Below, one piece after another: positions 1 to 6,508 of a DNA stretch of 12,582 nt (positions are counted from its first letter, which is position 1; every line of letters starts with the position of its first letter). Both the position numbers and the translations under genes were made by a program. The notes beneath the pieces were generated by a model. It searched no databases, was not told the DNA's origin, and was given only the letters and a program-made list of their open reading frames with translations. Source of the stretch: Acidovorax sp. (GTDB taxonomy: Bacteria; Pseudomonadota; Gammaproteobacteria; Burkholderiales; Burkholderiaceae_C); the NCBI GenBank assembly GCA_011620245.1, contig WOZN01000053.1:1-12582 (forward strand), written 5' to 3'.

Positions 1-1202
1 AGGGCAGCCTGCGCCAGGAAATCACGCCCAAGAACATCCTCATGATCGGGCCCACCGGCGTGGGCAAGACCGAGATCGCCCGGCGCCTGGCGCGCCTGGC
101 CGATGCGCCCTTCATCAAGGTGGAGGCCACCAAGTTCACCGAGGTGGGCTATGTGGGCAAGGATGTGGATGCCATCATCCGCGACCTGGCCGAGATGGCC
201 GTCAAGCAGACGCGCGAGTCCGAGATGAAGAAGGTGCGCACCCGCGCCGAAGATGCGGCCGAAGATCGCATCCTGGACGTGCTGATTCCGCCGGCCCGCG
301 CCGCAGGGGGCGAGCCAGCCACGGACAGCACGGCGCGCCAGGTGTTTCGCAAAAAGCTGCGCGAAGGCAGCCTCGATGACAAGGACATCGAGATCGACCT
401 GGCCGAGAGCCGTCCCCAGGTGGAACTCATGGGCCCGCCGGGCATGGAGGAGATGACCGAGCAGCTGCGCGGCATGTTCAGCCAGCTGGGGCAGGACAAG
501 CGCCGCACGCGCAAGCTCAAGATCGCCGAGGCGCTCAAGCTGCTCACCGAGGAAGAGGCCGGCAAACTGGTGAACGAGGAAGAGATCCGGACCCGCGCCA
601 TCCAGAACGCCGAGCAAAATGGCATTGTTTTCATCGACGAGATCGACAAGGTGGCGGCGCGCCAGGAAACCAGCGGTGCCGACGTGTCGCGCCAGGGCGT
701 GCAGCGCGACCTGCTGCCGCTGGTGGAAGGCACCACGGTGTCCACCAAATACGGCATGGTCAAAACTGACCATATCCTGTTCATCGCCTCCGGTGCGTTC
801 CACCTGTCCAAGCCCAGCGACCTGATTCCCGAGCTGCAGGGGCGCTTTCCGATCCGGGTGGAGCTGGAATCCCTGTCGGTGCAGGACTTTGAAGCCATCC
901 TCACGCAGACCCACGCCTCGCTGGTCAGGCAATACCAGGCGCTGCTGGCGACCGAGGGGGTGACGCTCGAATTTCTGCCCGAAGGCATCACGCGCCTGGC
1001 GCATATTGCCTTTGACGTGAACGAGCGCACGGAAAACATCGGTGCCCGCCGCCTGGCCACCGTGATGGAGCGGCTGCTGGACGACGTCAGCTTCGATGCG
1101 GCACGCCTGTCCGGCCAGACGGTGACCGTGGATGCGGCCTATGTGGACACGCGGCTGCAAACCCTGAGCGAGGACGAAGACCTGTCGCGCTACATCCTCT
1201 GA
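1..1202 (+). CDS. hslU: ATP-dependent protease ATPase subunit HslU (ClpY), 5' end cut off
   Basis: HslU is the hexameric AAA+ unfoldase that feeds substrates to the HslV peptidase in the cytoplasm. The first full codon is at 3; 399 residues are visible and about 40 N-terminal residues lie outside the window, judged from the E. coli protein of about 443. Seen in order: Walker A GPTGVGKT (codons at 48-71), the pore-loop GYVG about 30 residues later, the variable I-domain (roughly 200-560), Walker B in IVFIDEIDK (near 628-654), the GRFPIRVEL stretch with the arginine finger, the sensor-2 GARRL motif and the conserved tail DEDLSRYIL, which in the family docks into HslV. The gene ends in TGA at 1200-1202. 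hslV is expected just upstream but is not in the window. Family identity is essentially certain. Confidence 0.98.
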   Translation, partial: GSLRQEITPKNILMIGPTGVGKTEIARRLARLADAPFIKVEATKFTEVGYVGKDVDAIIRDLAEMAVKQTRESEMKKVRTRAEDAAEDRILDVLIPPARAAGGEPATDSTARQVFRKKLREGSLDDKDIEIDLAESRPQVELMGPPGMEEMTEQLRGMFSQLGQDKRRTRKLKIAEALKLLTEEEAGKLVNEEEIRTRAIQNAEQNGIVFIDEIDKVAARQETSGADVSRQGVQRDLLPLVEGTTVSTKYGMVKTDHILFIASGAFHLSKPSDLIPELQGRFPIRVELESLSVQDFEAILTQTHASLVRQYQALLATEGVTLEFLPEGITRLAHIAFDVNERTENIGARRLATVMERLLDDVSFDAARLSGQTVTVDAAYVDTRLQTLSEDEDLSRYIL

Positions 1203-1248
1203 GAACGTGAACATGTTCTGAGACGGATTCGCAGCCCCGGCGATCATT

Positions 1249-1288
1249 GCGCTGCTTTGCGCTGCTTTGTGTTGCTTTGTGTTGCCAT
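1249..1288 (+). repeat. Four tandem copies of a 10-bp unit, consensus GYGYTGCTTT
   Basis: The copies are 1249-1258 GCGCTGCTTT, 1259-1268 GCGCTGCTTT, 1269-1278 GTGTTGCTTT and 1279-1288 GTGTTGCCAT. The first two are identical, the third differs at two positions and the fourth at two more. The array starts 47 bases after the hslU stop and abuts a hairpin. The function is unknown; it may be a slippage-prone minisatellite or a protein-binding array. Confidence 0.9.
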
Positions 1289-1308
1289 GCCGCAGCGCTG
1301 CCTGCGGC
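1289..1308 (+). terminator. GC-rich hairpin after hslU, possible terminator without a T-run
   Basis: GCCGCAG (1289-1295) pairs perfectly with CTGCGGC (1302-1308) around a 6-base loop. It is the strongest simple hairpin between hslU and the mraZ promoter, so it is the natural candidate for ending the hslVU transcript. Only two T residues follow, so intrinsic termination would be weak; it could instead protect a 3' end after Rho-dependent termination. Confidence 0.3.
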
Positions 1309-1383
1309 TTCCCGCCCTGCCCGCGCCGATTGCCAACCCGCATGAGCGCCTGTCCTGCCTTCAGGTATCACTTGCATAGGCCG

Positions 1384-1454
1384 TTCTAAGTGCTTATTTG
1401 ACAAGGGGTTTTGGTGTTTTTCTTCTTCTGGAAACGCTTCTAAGTCCTTGATTT
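1384..1454 (+). repeat. Direct repeat TTCTAAGT, two copies 54 bp apart
   Basis: TTCTAAGT occurs at 1384-1391 and 1438-1445. The similarity continues downstream: one differing base, then CTT, then ATTT in both copies, with one extra G in the second. Both copies lie upstream of the putative mraZ promoter. They could be sites for an activator or a remnant duplication; nothing identifies the binding protein. Confidence 0.5.
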
Positions 1455-1481
1455 CATTGCAAAAGATTGTTGCATGCCCTC

Positions 1482-1509
1482 TTGCGTGGCCCGCTTTTCC
1501 TGCTACAGT
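1482..1509 (+). promoter_or_regulatory. Putative sigma-70 promoter for mraZ and the dcw operon
   Basis: A -35-like TTGCGT (1482-1487) is followed after 16 bp by a -10-like TACAGT (1504-1509). TG at 1501-1502 is correctly placed for an extended -10. Transcription would begin near 1515, giving an 80- to 85-base leader before the mraZ GTG. The -35 matches the consensus in only three positions, so the call leans on the extended -10, the placement and the overlap with the AGTG boxes. Confidence 0.5.
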
Positions 1510-1540
1510 GCAAAAAAGTGCAATTAAGTGGTGAAAAGTG
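1505..1540 (+). promoter_or_regulatory. Four MraZ-box-like repeats with exact 10-bp period (putative autoregulatory operator)
   Basis: AGTG recurs at 1507-1510, 1517-1520, 1527-1530 and 1537-1540, always at 10-bp steps, so all copies face the same side of the helix. The hexamers are ACAGTG, AAAGTG, TAAGTG and AAAGTG. MraZ proteins are known to bind short direct repeats with one-turn spacing ahead of their own gene (TGGGN boxes in E. coli, AAAGTG-type boxes in mollicutes). The first box overlaps the putative -10 and the rest cover the expected start point, which fits repression by MraZ. Confidence 0.75.
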
Positions 1541-1584
1541 CCCTTGAGCCCCGTTTTCCGGGTTCCAGGGGTCGTCAACCGGGT

Positions 1585-1590
1585 GAGGGA
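1585..1590 (+). promoter_or_regulatory. mraZ ribosome binding site
   Basis: GAGGGA lies 8 bases before the GTG at 1599 and supports that start. There is no ATG at the expected N-terminus. Confidence 0.7.
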
Positions 1591-1598
1591 ATCGTTAC

Positions 1599-2027
1599 GT
1601 GTTTCAAGGTGCCTCGTCGCTGAGTCTCGATGCGAAGGGTCGGCTGTCCGTGCCGACCCGGCACCGTGACGTCCTGAGCGCGACGGCGGCCGGCCAACTC
1701 ACGATCACCAAACACCCCCATGGTTGCCTCATGGTGTTTCCCCGCCCGGAATGGGAAAAGTTTCGCGAACGCATCAGCCAGCTGCCCATGTCGGCCCAAT
1801 GGTGGAAGCGGATTTTTCTGGGCAACGCCATGGATGTGGATATGGATGCCACCGGCCGCGTGCTGGTGTCCCCGGAGTTGCGCGAGGCGGCCGGCATCGC
1901 CAAGGACGCCATCTTGCTGGGCATGGGCAACCATTTCGAGTTGTGGGACAAGGCCACTTATGACGCGCAGGAAGCGCAGGCCATGCAGGGCGAAATGCCC
2001 GATGTGTTCAAGGATTTCTCTTTCTAA
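1599..2027 (+). CDS. mraZ: Transcriptional regulator MraZ
   Basis: MraZ is a DNA-binding ring protein that controls the dcw operon. The 142 residues contain the two SpoVT/AbrB-type halves, each with its DxxxR signature: D11-R15 (DAKGR) and D83-R87 (DATGR). The length is normal for the family. The GTG at 1599 is chosen because GAGGGA (1585-1590) sits 8 bases upstream and because [19 protein letters not shown] is the usual N-terminus in this group. The putative operator lies 59-94 bases upstream. The stop is 5 bases before the rsmH GTG, so the two are probably coupled. An 8-bp hairpin (1637-1659) falls on codons 13-21. Confidence 0.97.
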   Translation: MFQGASSLSLDAKGRLSVPTRHRDVLSATAAGQLTITKHPHGCLMVFPRPEWEKFRERISQLPMSAQWWKRIFLGNAMDVDMDATGRVLVSPELREAAGIAKDAILLGMGNHFELWDKATYDAQEAQAMQGEMPDVFKDFSF

Positions 2028-2032
2028 GGCCC

Positions 2033-2965
2033 GTGGTGACCCCCGATCTGCAACACACCACCGTCCTGCTCGATGAAGCGGTGGACGCATTGCTGGGCGG
2101 CGCGGGCCCCGAGCCTGCCGGCACCTGGGTGGACGCCACCTTTGGCCGCGGGGGGCATTCACGGCGCATCCTGCTGCGGCTGGGGCCGCAGGGGCGTCTT
2201 GTGGCGTTCGACAAAGACCCTGAAGCCATCCAAGAGGCAACGCGCATCACCGATGCGCGTTTTTCCATTCGGCACGAAGGTTTCCGCCATCTGGCGGATT
2301 TGCCGCCGGGCAGTGCGGCAGGTGTGCTGATGGACCTGGGGGTGAGCTCGCCCCAGATCGACAGCCCCGAACGCGGCTTCAGTTTCCGCTTCGACGGCCC
2401 GCTGGACATGCGCATGGACACCACGCGCGGGATCAGTGTGGCCCAGTGGCTGGCCACTGCCGAGGCTCAACAGATTGCGGAGGTGATACGTGACTACGGT
2501 GAAGAACGGTTTGCTGGCCCCATTGCAAAGGCGATTGTTGCTCGGCGCGAGGAACGGGGCCCCCTTGCAACCACCGCTGAACTGGCCGACCTCGTGGCTG
2601 GTGCGGTCAAGACCCGCGAGCCGGGCCAGAACCCTGCAACGCGCACATTTCAGGCTTTGCGGATTTTCATCAACGCTGAACTTGAAGAGCTGCAGCAAGC
2701 ACTAGAGGCCAGCCTGTCGGTGCTGCAGCCCGGTGGGCGGCTGGTGGTCATCAGCTTTCACTCGCTCGAAGACCGCATCGTCAAGCAGTTCATTGCGCAG
2801 CATTCCAAAGAGGTGTACGACCGCCGCGCGCCTTTTGCCCCGCCCAAGGTCATGAAGCTGGTCGCGCTGGACCGCATCAAGCCCGGCGCTGCCGAAGTGG
2901 CGGCCAATCCCCGTTCGCGCAGCGCCATCATGCGCGTTGCCCAGCGCACGCAGGCGCAGGCATGA
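2033..2965 (+). CDS. rsmH: 16S rRNA (cytosine(1402)-N4)-methyltransferase RsmH (MraW)
   Basis: RsmH uses S-adenosylmethionine to N4-methylate C1402 in the decoding centre of the small ribosomal subunit. The 310-residue length is normal. Visible are the N-terminal [14 protein letters not shown], the SAM-binding motif FGRGGHS (residues 37-43), the acidic FDKDPEAI strand end, [18 protein letters not shown], the [18 protein letters not shown] block, [15 protein letters not shown] and the C-terminal [14 protein letters not shown]. Two tandem GTG codons (2033 and 2036) could start it. The weak AAGG at 2026-2029 is better spaced for 2036 (6 bases) than for 2033 (3 bases); coupling to mraZ is likely. 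The stop overlaps the ftsL ATG. A hairpin followed by five T residues lies inside at 2239-2264. Confidence 0.97.
   Translation: MVTPDLQHTTVLLDEAVDALLGGAGPEPAGTWVDATFGRGGHSRRILLRLGPQGRLVAFDKDPEAIQEATRITDARFSIRHEGFRHLADLPPGSAAGVLMDLGVSSPQIDSPERGFSFRFDGPLDMRMDTTRGISVAQWLATAEAQQIAEVIRDYGEERFAGPIAKAIVARREERGPLATTAELADLVAGAVKTREPGQNPATRTFQALRIFINAELEELQQALEASLSVLQPGGRLVVISFHSLEDRIVKQFIAQHSKEVYDRRAPFAPPKVMKLVALDRIKPGAAEVAANPRSRSAIMRVAQRTQAQA
2239..2264 (+). terminator. Terminator-like hairpin with T-run inside rsmH
   Basis: AACGCGCATC (2239-2248) pairs with GATGCGCGTT (2252-2261) around the loop ACC, ten perfect pairs. The T-run at 2260-2264 begins within the stem end. The shape is that of a Rho-independent terminator, but it lies around codon 70 of an intact gene. 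While ribosomes translate rsmH the hairpin would be kept open. It may act only when translation fails, or be a chance product of the codons. Confidence 0.35.
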
Positions 2966-3264
2966 CCCGGCTCAGTCTCGTCCTGCTGGTGGCGGTGATG
3001 GCCAGTGCCCTGTATCTGGTGCACACGCAGTATGAATCGCGCCGCCTGTTCACCCAGCTCGACCGCGCGGTTTCCGAGTCGCGCCGGCTGGAGACCGAAC
3101 ACCAGCGGCTGCAGGTGGAAAAGCGCGCGCAGGCCACGCCGCTGCGGGTGGAAAAGCTGGCGCGGTCGCAGCTGCAGATGCGCACGGCCACGCCCGCCAT
3201 CACCCAGTATGTGGCCGATCCTGCCGGTGCCGGGAGCACGGCCGCTTCGCAGGCGCAGCCATGA
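2962..3264 (+). CDS. ftsL: Cell division protein FtsL
   Basis: FtsL is a small bitopic inner-membrane protein that forms the FtsQLB complex and helps activate FtsWI at the septum. The 100 residues show almost no cytoplasmic tail, a hydrophobic segment at about 4-20, then a charged, heptad-like periplasmic region at about 25-65 ([19 protein letters not shown] and on) suited to coiled-coil pairing with FtsB. An Ala/Ser/Gln-rich tail follows. Sequence conservation in this family is poor, so the call rests on topology, size and position between rsmH and ftsI. Both ends are ATGA overlaps (2962-2965 and 3261-3264), so translation is probably coupled on both sides. No strong ribosome binding site is visible. 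Confidence 0.93.
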   Translation: MTRLSLVLLVAVMASALYLVHTQYESRRLFTQLDRAVSESRRLETEHQRLQVEKRAQATPLRVEKLARSQLQMRTATPAITQYVADPAGAGSTAASQAQP

Positions 3265-5006
3265 GCCGCAGCGTGCTCTACACCTCCAGCCCCCTGCTGG
3301 CCAGCAAGACGCCCCTGTGGCGCAGCAAGTTCATCGTCGCGATGATTGCGCTGGGCTTCGTCGGGCTGGGCGCGCGTGCGGCCTATGTGCAGGTGTTCGG
3401 CAACGCCTTCTTTCAGCGCCAGGGCGAGGTGCGTTTTGCGCGCACGCTCGAATTGCCCGCCAACCGCGGCAAGATCCTGGACCGCAATGGGCTCATCCTG
3501 GCCTCCAGCGTGCCGGCGGCCAGCATCTGGGCCATCCCCGAGGATGTGGAGCAGGACAAGCCCGAGGTGCGCGCCAAGCTCCGGCAGCTGGCACGGCTGC
3601 TGGACATGCCCGAGTCCGAACTCAGCGCCAGGCTGGCCGATGAGGATAAGACCTTCGTCTGGATCAAGCGCCAGCTCGACTGGGACCTGGGCCAGCAGAT
3701 CACGGCCCTCGACATCAAGGGCATTTACCAGCGCAAGGAATACAAGCGCCAATACCCCGAAGGTGAATCGGCCGCGCATGTGGTGGGTTTCACCAATGTG
3801 GAGGACAAGGGCCAGGAGGGCGTGGAGCTGGCCTTCAACAGCGAGCTGGCCGGGCACGCCGGCTCGCGCCGCGTGATCAAGGACCGCCTGGGCCGCGTGG
3901 TCGAAGGCGTGGGCGAAACGGTGCCGCCGGTGGATGGCCGCGACATACAGCTGTCCATCGACAGCAAGGTGCAGTTCTTCGCCTACCAGAAGCTGCGCGA
4001 CCAGGTCGCGGCGCACAAGGCCAAGGCCGGCAGCGTGGTGGTGCTGGATGCGCACACGGGCGAACTGCTGGCCCTGGCCAACTACCCCAGCTACGTGCCC
4101 GACAAGCGCCAGAACCTCACCGGCGAGCAACTGCGCAACCGCGCGCTCACCGACGTGTTCGAGCCCGGCTCGACCATGAAACCGTTCACCATCGGCCTGG
4201 CGCTGGAATCGGGCCGCATGCGGCCCGATTCCATCGTGGACACCACGCCGGGCCGCATCACCATCACGGGCTCCACCATTTCGGACACGCACAACTATGG
4301 TGTGCTCACCGTGGAGGGCGTCATCCAGAAATCCAGCAACGTCGGCACCACCAAGATTGCCATGCAGATGCCGGCACGCGAGATGTGGGAGACCTTCTCG
4401 GCGGCCGGCTTTGGCCAGAAGCCGCAACTCAAGTTTCCGGGCGTGGTGAGTGGCCGGCTGCGGCCCTACAAGACCTGGCGGCCGATCGAGCAGGCCACCA
4501 TGTCCTATGGCTACGGCCTGTCGGCCAGCCTGTTTCAGATGGCGCGCTCGTACACCGTGTTCGCCAATGGCGGGCGGGTCATTCCCGCCACCTTGCTCAA
4601 GAGCTCCGAGCCCGCCATCGGCGTGCCCGTGTTCTCCGAGCGCACGGCCGACCAGGTGCGCAAGATGCTGCAGATGGCCGCTGGCCCCGGTGGCACGGGG
4701 CAGAAGGCGCAGACCCTGGGCTACTCGGTGGGCGGCAAGTCCGGCACCGCCCGCAAGCAGGTGGGCAAGAGTTACGCTTCGGGCAAATACCGCGCCTGGT
4801 TCACCGGCATGGCGCCCATCGACAAGCCGCGCATCATCGTGGCCGTGATGATCGACGAGCCCAGCAACGGCCAGGTGTATGGCGGCCTGGTGGCGGCTCC
4901 GGTGTTCAGCGAGGTGGTGCAGCAAACGCTGCGCATGATGGGTGTGCAGCCGGACATGGCCGTCAAGCCACAGATCGTGACCAACGGGGTGGAGGAGTCG
5001 CTGTGA
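3261..5006 (+). CDS. ftsI: Peptidoglycan D,D-transpeptidase FtsI (PBP3)
   Basis: FtsI is the class B penicillin-binding protein that cross-links septal peptidoglycan in partnership with FtsW. The 581 residues begin with a short cytoplasmic tail, a membrane anchor at about 24-43, and the PBP dimerisation region starting at RTLELPANRGKILDRNG. The transpeptidase domain carries all three active-site motifs: STMK (nucleophile Ser304), SSN (358-360) and KSGT (493-496). These positions nearly match E. coli PBP3 (Ser307, Ser359, Lys494). The third motif is KSGT rather than KTGT, a common accepted variant. The start is an ATGA overlap with ftsL, and the stop shares one base with the murE ATG. A 30-bp perfect palindrome lies just after the nucleophile motif. 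Confidence 0.98.
   Translation: MSRSVLYTSSPLLASKTPLWRSKFIVAMIALGFVGLGARAAYVQVFGNAFFQRQGEVRFARTLELPANRGKILDRNGLILASSVPAASIWAIPEDVEQDKPEVRAKLRQLARLLDMPESELSARLADEDKTFVWIKRQLDWDLGQQITALDIKGIYQRKEYKRQYPEGESAAHVVGFTNVEDKGQEGVELAFNSELAGHAGSRRVIKDRLGRVVEGVGETVPPVDGRDIQLSIDSKVQFFAYQKLRDQVAAHKAKAGSVVVLDAHTGELLALANYPSYVPDKRQNLTGEQLRNRALTDVFEPGSTMKPFTIGLALESGRMRPDSIVDTTPGRITITGSTISDTHNYGVLTVEGVIQKSSNVGTTKIAMQMPAREMWETFSAAGFGQKPQLKFPGVVSGRLRPYKTWRPIEQATMSYGYGLSASLFQMARSYTVFANGGRVIPATLLKSSEPAIGVPVFSERTADQVRKMLQMAAGPGGTGQKAQTLGYSVGGKSGTARKQVGKSYASGKYRAWFTGMAPIDKPRIIVAVMIDEPSNGQVYGGLVAAPVFSEVVQQTLRMMGVQPDMAVKPQIVTNGVEESL
4204..4233. repeat. 30-bp perfect palindrome inside ftsI
   Basis: The half site TGGAATCGGGCCGCA (4204-4218) is followed directly by its exact reverse complement (4219-4233). 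The next pair outward (C4203 and T4234) does not match. As RNA it would form 13 pairs with a CATG loop. It encodes residues 315-325 of FtsI (LESGRMRPDSI), 11 residues after the catalytic serine. No T-run follows, so it does not look like an intrinsic terminator. Confidence 0.95.
4991..4997 (+). promoter_or_regulatory. murE ribosome binding site within the ftsI tail
   Basis: GGAGGAG ends 8 bases before the ATG at 5006 and is one of the best Shine-Dalgarno matches in the operon. It supports 5006 over the in-frame ATG at 5012, and it allows initiation even without ribosomes arriving from ftsI. Confidence 0.7.
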
Positions 5007-6508
5007 TGCGCATGCTGACATCACCCCGCGACGCCGTGCAGTGGCTGCGCGAGCGCGTCACCGGCACCTTGCAGACCGACAGCCGCCTGATTGCCCCGGG
5101 CGATGGTTTCATCGCCTGGCCCGGTGCCGCGGCCGACGGGCGCGCCCATGTGGCCGATGCCATGGTGCGCGGTGCTGCGGCCTGCCTCGTGGAGCAGGCA
5201 GGCGTGGAGCCGTTCGGCTTCACGGGTGATCACCTGGCCGCATTGCACGGCCTCAAGGCCGCCACCGGGCCGATTGCCGCGCAGTGGTTTGGCCACCCCA
5301 CCCGGCAACTTTCTGTGCTGGCCGTGACGGGCACCAACGGCAAGACCAGCACCGCCTGGTGGCTGGCGGGCGCCTGGAATTCGCTATCGAATCAAGAGCT
5401 GCACGCGCATGCTGGCTGTGCGCTGGTGGGCACTTTGGGCATGGGTTTCCCGCCCGCCCTCGAAGCCACGGGCATGACCACACCCGACCCGGTGCGCCTG
5501 CAGCGCGCGTTCCGCCAGTATGCCGACCAGGGGCTGGGTGCATGCGCCATCGAGGCCTCGTCCATCGGGCTGGCCGAGGCGCGCCTGGATGGCACGCAGA
5601 TCCGTGTGGCCATCTTCACCAATTTCACCCAGGACCATCTGGACTACCACGGCAGCATGGCCGACTACTGGCTGGCCAAGCGTGCCCTGTTCGACTGGCC
5701 CGGCCTGCAGGCCGCCGTCATCAACGTGGACGACCCTGCCGGCGCGCAGCTGCACGCCGAACTGGCGGGGGGCGCGCTCGACCTGTGGAGCATCTCGGCC
5801 CAGGGCCCGGCGCGGCTGGCGGCGCAGGACATCGCGCTGGGCGACCAGGGGCTGCGCTTCACCGTAGTGGAGGGAATCGAGCGGCTGCCGCTGCAAAGCC
5901 GCGTGATTGGCCAGTACAACGTGCTGAACCTGCTGGGCGTGCTGGCCACGCTGCGCAGCCAGGGCGTTTTGCTGCCGGATGCCGTGCGCGCCTGCGCCAG
6001 CCTGCAACCCGTGCCGGGCCGCATGCAGCGCCTGGTGGCGCCGGGGCAGCCGCTGGTGGCAGTGGACTATGCCCACACTCCCGACGCGCTGGACAAGGCC
6101 CTGCAGGCGCTGCGCCCGCTGGCGCAAGAGCGCGGCGGCCAGCTGTGGTGTGTATTCGGTTGCGGCGGCGACCGCGATGCAAGCAAGCGCCCGCTGATGG
6201 GCGCGGTGGCGCAGCACCATGCCGACTGGGTGGTGGTGACCAGCGACAACCCGCGCAGCGAAGAGCCGGTGGCGATCCTGCACCAGATATTGCAAGGCAC
6301 CATCGCCGGCGAAACCGTGCGGGCGCAGCCCGATCGCGCTGCCGCCATTGCATTGGCCATTGGCGAGGCCGATGCGGCCGATGTGGTGCTGATCGCCGGC
6401 AAGGGCCACGAGGATTACCAGGAAACAGCCGGCGTGCGCCGGCCGTTTGACGACATGGCGCAGGCGCAGGCAGCGCTGGCCGCCCGGGGAGCCAGCCGAT
6501 GGGCATGA
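5006..6508 (+). CDS. murE: UDP-MurNAc-L-Ala-D-Glu:meso-diaminopimelate ligase MurE
   Basis: MurE adds the third stem-peptide residue to UDP-MurNAc-L-Ala-D-Glu in the cytoplasm, using ATP. The 500 residues show the N-terminal nucleotide-binding domain, the ATP loop TGTNGKTS (108-115), TNFTQDHLDYHG, Lys225 at the place of the carbamylated lysine (K224 in E. coli) and DNPR (414-417), the signature for meso-DAP rather than lysine. The start is the ATG sharing the last base of the ftsI stop; the open frame running further upstream inside ftsI is ignored. Two oddities: the usual SSHG motif reads SSIG (Ile187), and residues about 124-139, just after the ATP loop, form a Asn/Ser/Gln/His-containing insertion encoded by an AT-richer, repeat-like patch. 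The last 10 bases overlap murF. Confidence 0.97.
   Translation: MRMLTSPRDAVQWLRERVTGTLQTDSRLIAPGDGFIAWPGAAADGRAHVADAMVRGAAACLVEQAGVEPFGFTGDHLAALHGLKAATGPIAAQWFGHPTRQLSVLAVTGTNGKTSTAWWLAGAWNSLSNQELHAHAGCALVGTLGMGFPPALEATGMTTPDPVRLQRAFRQYADQGLGACAIEASSIGLAEARLDGTQIRVAIFTNFTQDHLDYHGSMADYWLAKRALFDWPGLQAAVINVDDPAGAQLHAELAGGALDLWSISAQGPARLAAQDIALGDQGLRFTVVEGIERLPLQSRVIGQYNVLNLLGVLATLRSQGVLLPDAVRACASLQPVPGRMQRLVAPGQPLVAVDYAHTPDALDKALQALRPLAQERGGQLWCVFGCGGDRDASKRPLMGAVAQHHADWVVVTSDNPRSEEPVAILHQILQGTIAGETVRAQPDRAAAIALAIGEADAADVVLIAGKGHEDYQETAGVRRPFDDMAQAQAALAARGASRWA
5381..5430 (+). repeat. Repeat-like patch inside murE (copy 1)
   Basis: This 50-base patch aligns without gaps to 9610-9659 in murD, with 31 identical bases by hand count. 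Shared blocks include GCTA, AGCTGC, GCGCA and CTGGTGG at the same spacing. It contains a weak inverted repeat (CGCGCA and TGTGCG, one mismatch). From memory it resembles a short palindromic interspersed repeat of Comamonadaceae genomes; this is not verified. It remains in frame. Confidence 0.4.

Larger units (their letters stand above)
1203..1598. other. Gene-free stretch between hslU and mraZ (dcw leader)
   Basis: This 396-base region is visibly richer in A and T than its surroundings, especially 1370-1540. It holds, in order, a small palindrome GAACATGTTC (1209-1218) right after the hslU stop, a four-copy 10-bp tandem repeat, a GC hairpin, two copies of TTCTAAGT, a likely promoter, four AGTG boxes and the mraZ ribosome binding site. 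I see no open frame with the codon bias of the neighbours. An antisense frame across 1087-1578 lacks any recognisable protein features and is most likely a by-product of GC content. Confidence 0.8.

Noticed and set aside
1398..1426. Perfect TTGACA at 1398-1403 as the -35 of an additional promoter
   Set aside because: At 16-18 bp spacing only TTCTTC, TCTTCT or CTTCTT are found, poor -10 matches. It cannot be excluded, but the sequence does not support it.
4568..4590. 7-bp inverted repeat TGGCGGG / CCCGCCA in ftsI
   Set aside because: Nine-base loop, no T-run, and such stems are common by chance in GC-rich coding DNA.
4737..4748. KSGT instead of KTGT in FtsI as a resistance or inactivation sign
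   Set aside because: KSGT is a well-known functional variant of the third penicillin-binding motif.
4385..5005. Upstream extension of the murE frame through ftsI
   Set aside because: The frame stays open inside ftsI by composition only. MurE homology begins at about 5006, where a good ribosome binding site and the usual overlap are found.
2928..5024. Very long antisense open frame (698 codons) opposite ftsL and ftsI
   Set aside because: It is a mirror of strongly coding plus-strand genes in high-GC DNA, is rich in His, Arg, Ala and Gly with no recognisable domain, and has no start context. The plus-strand genes are unmistakable.
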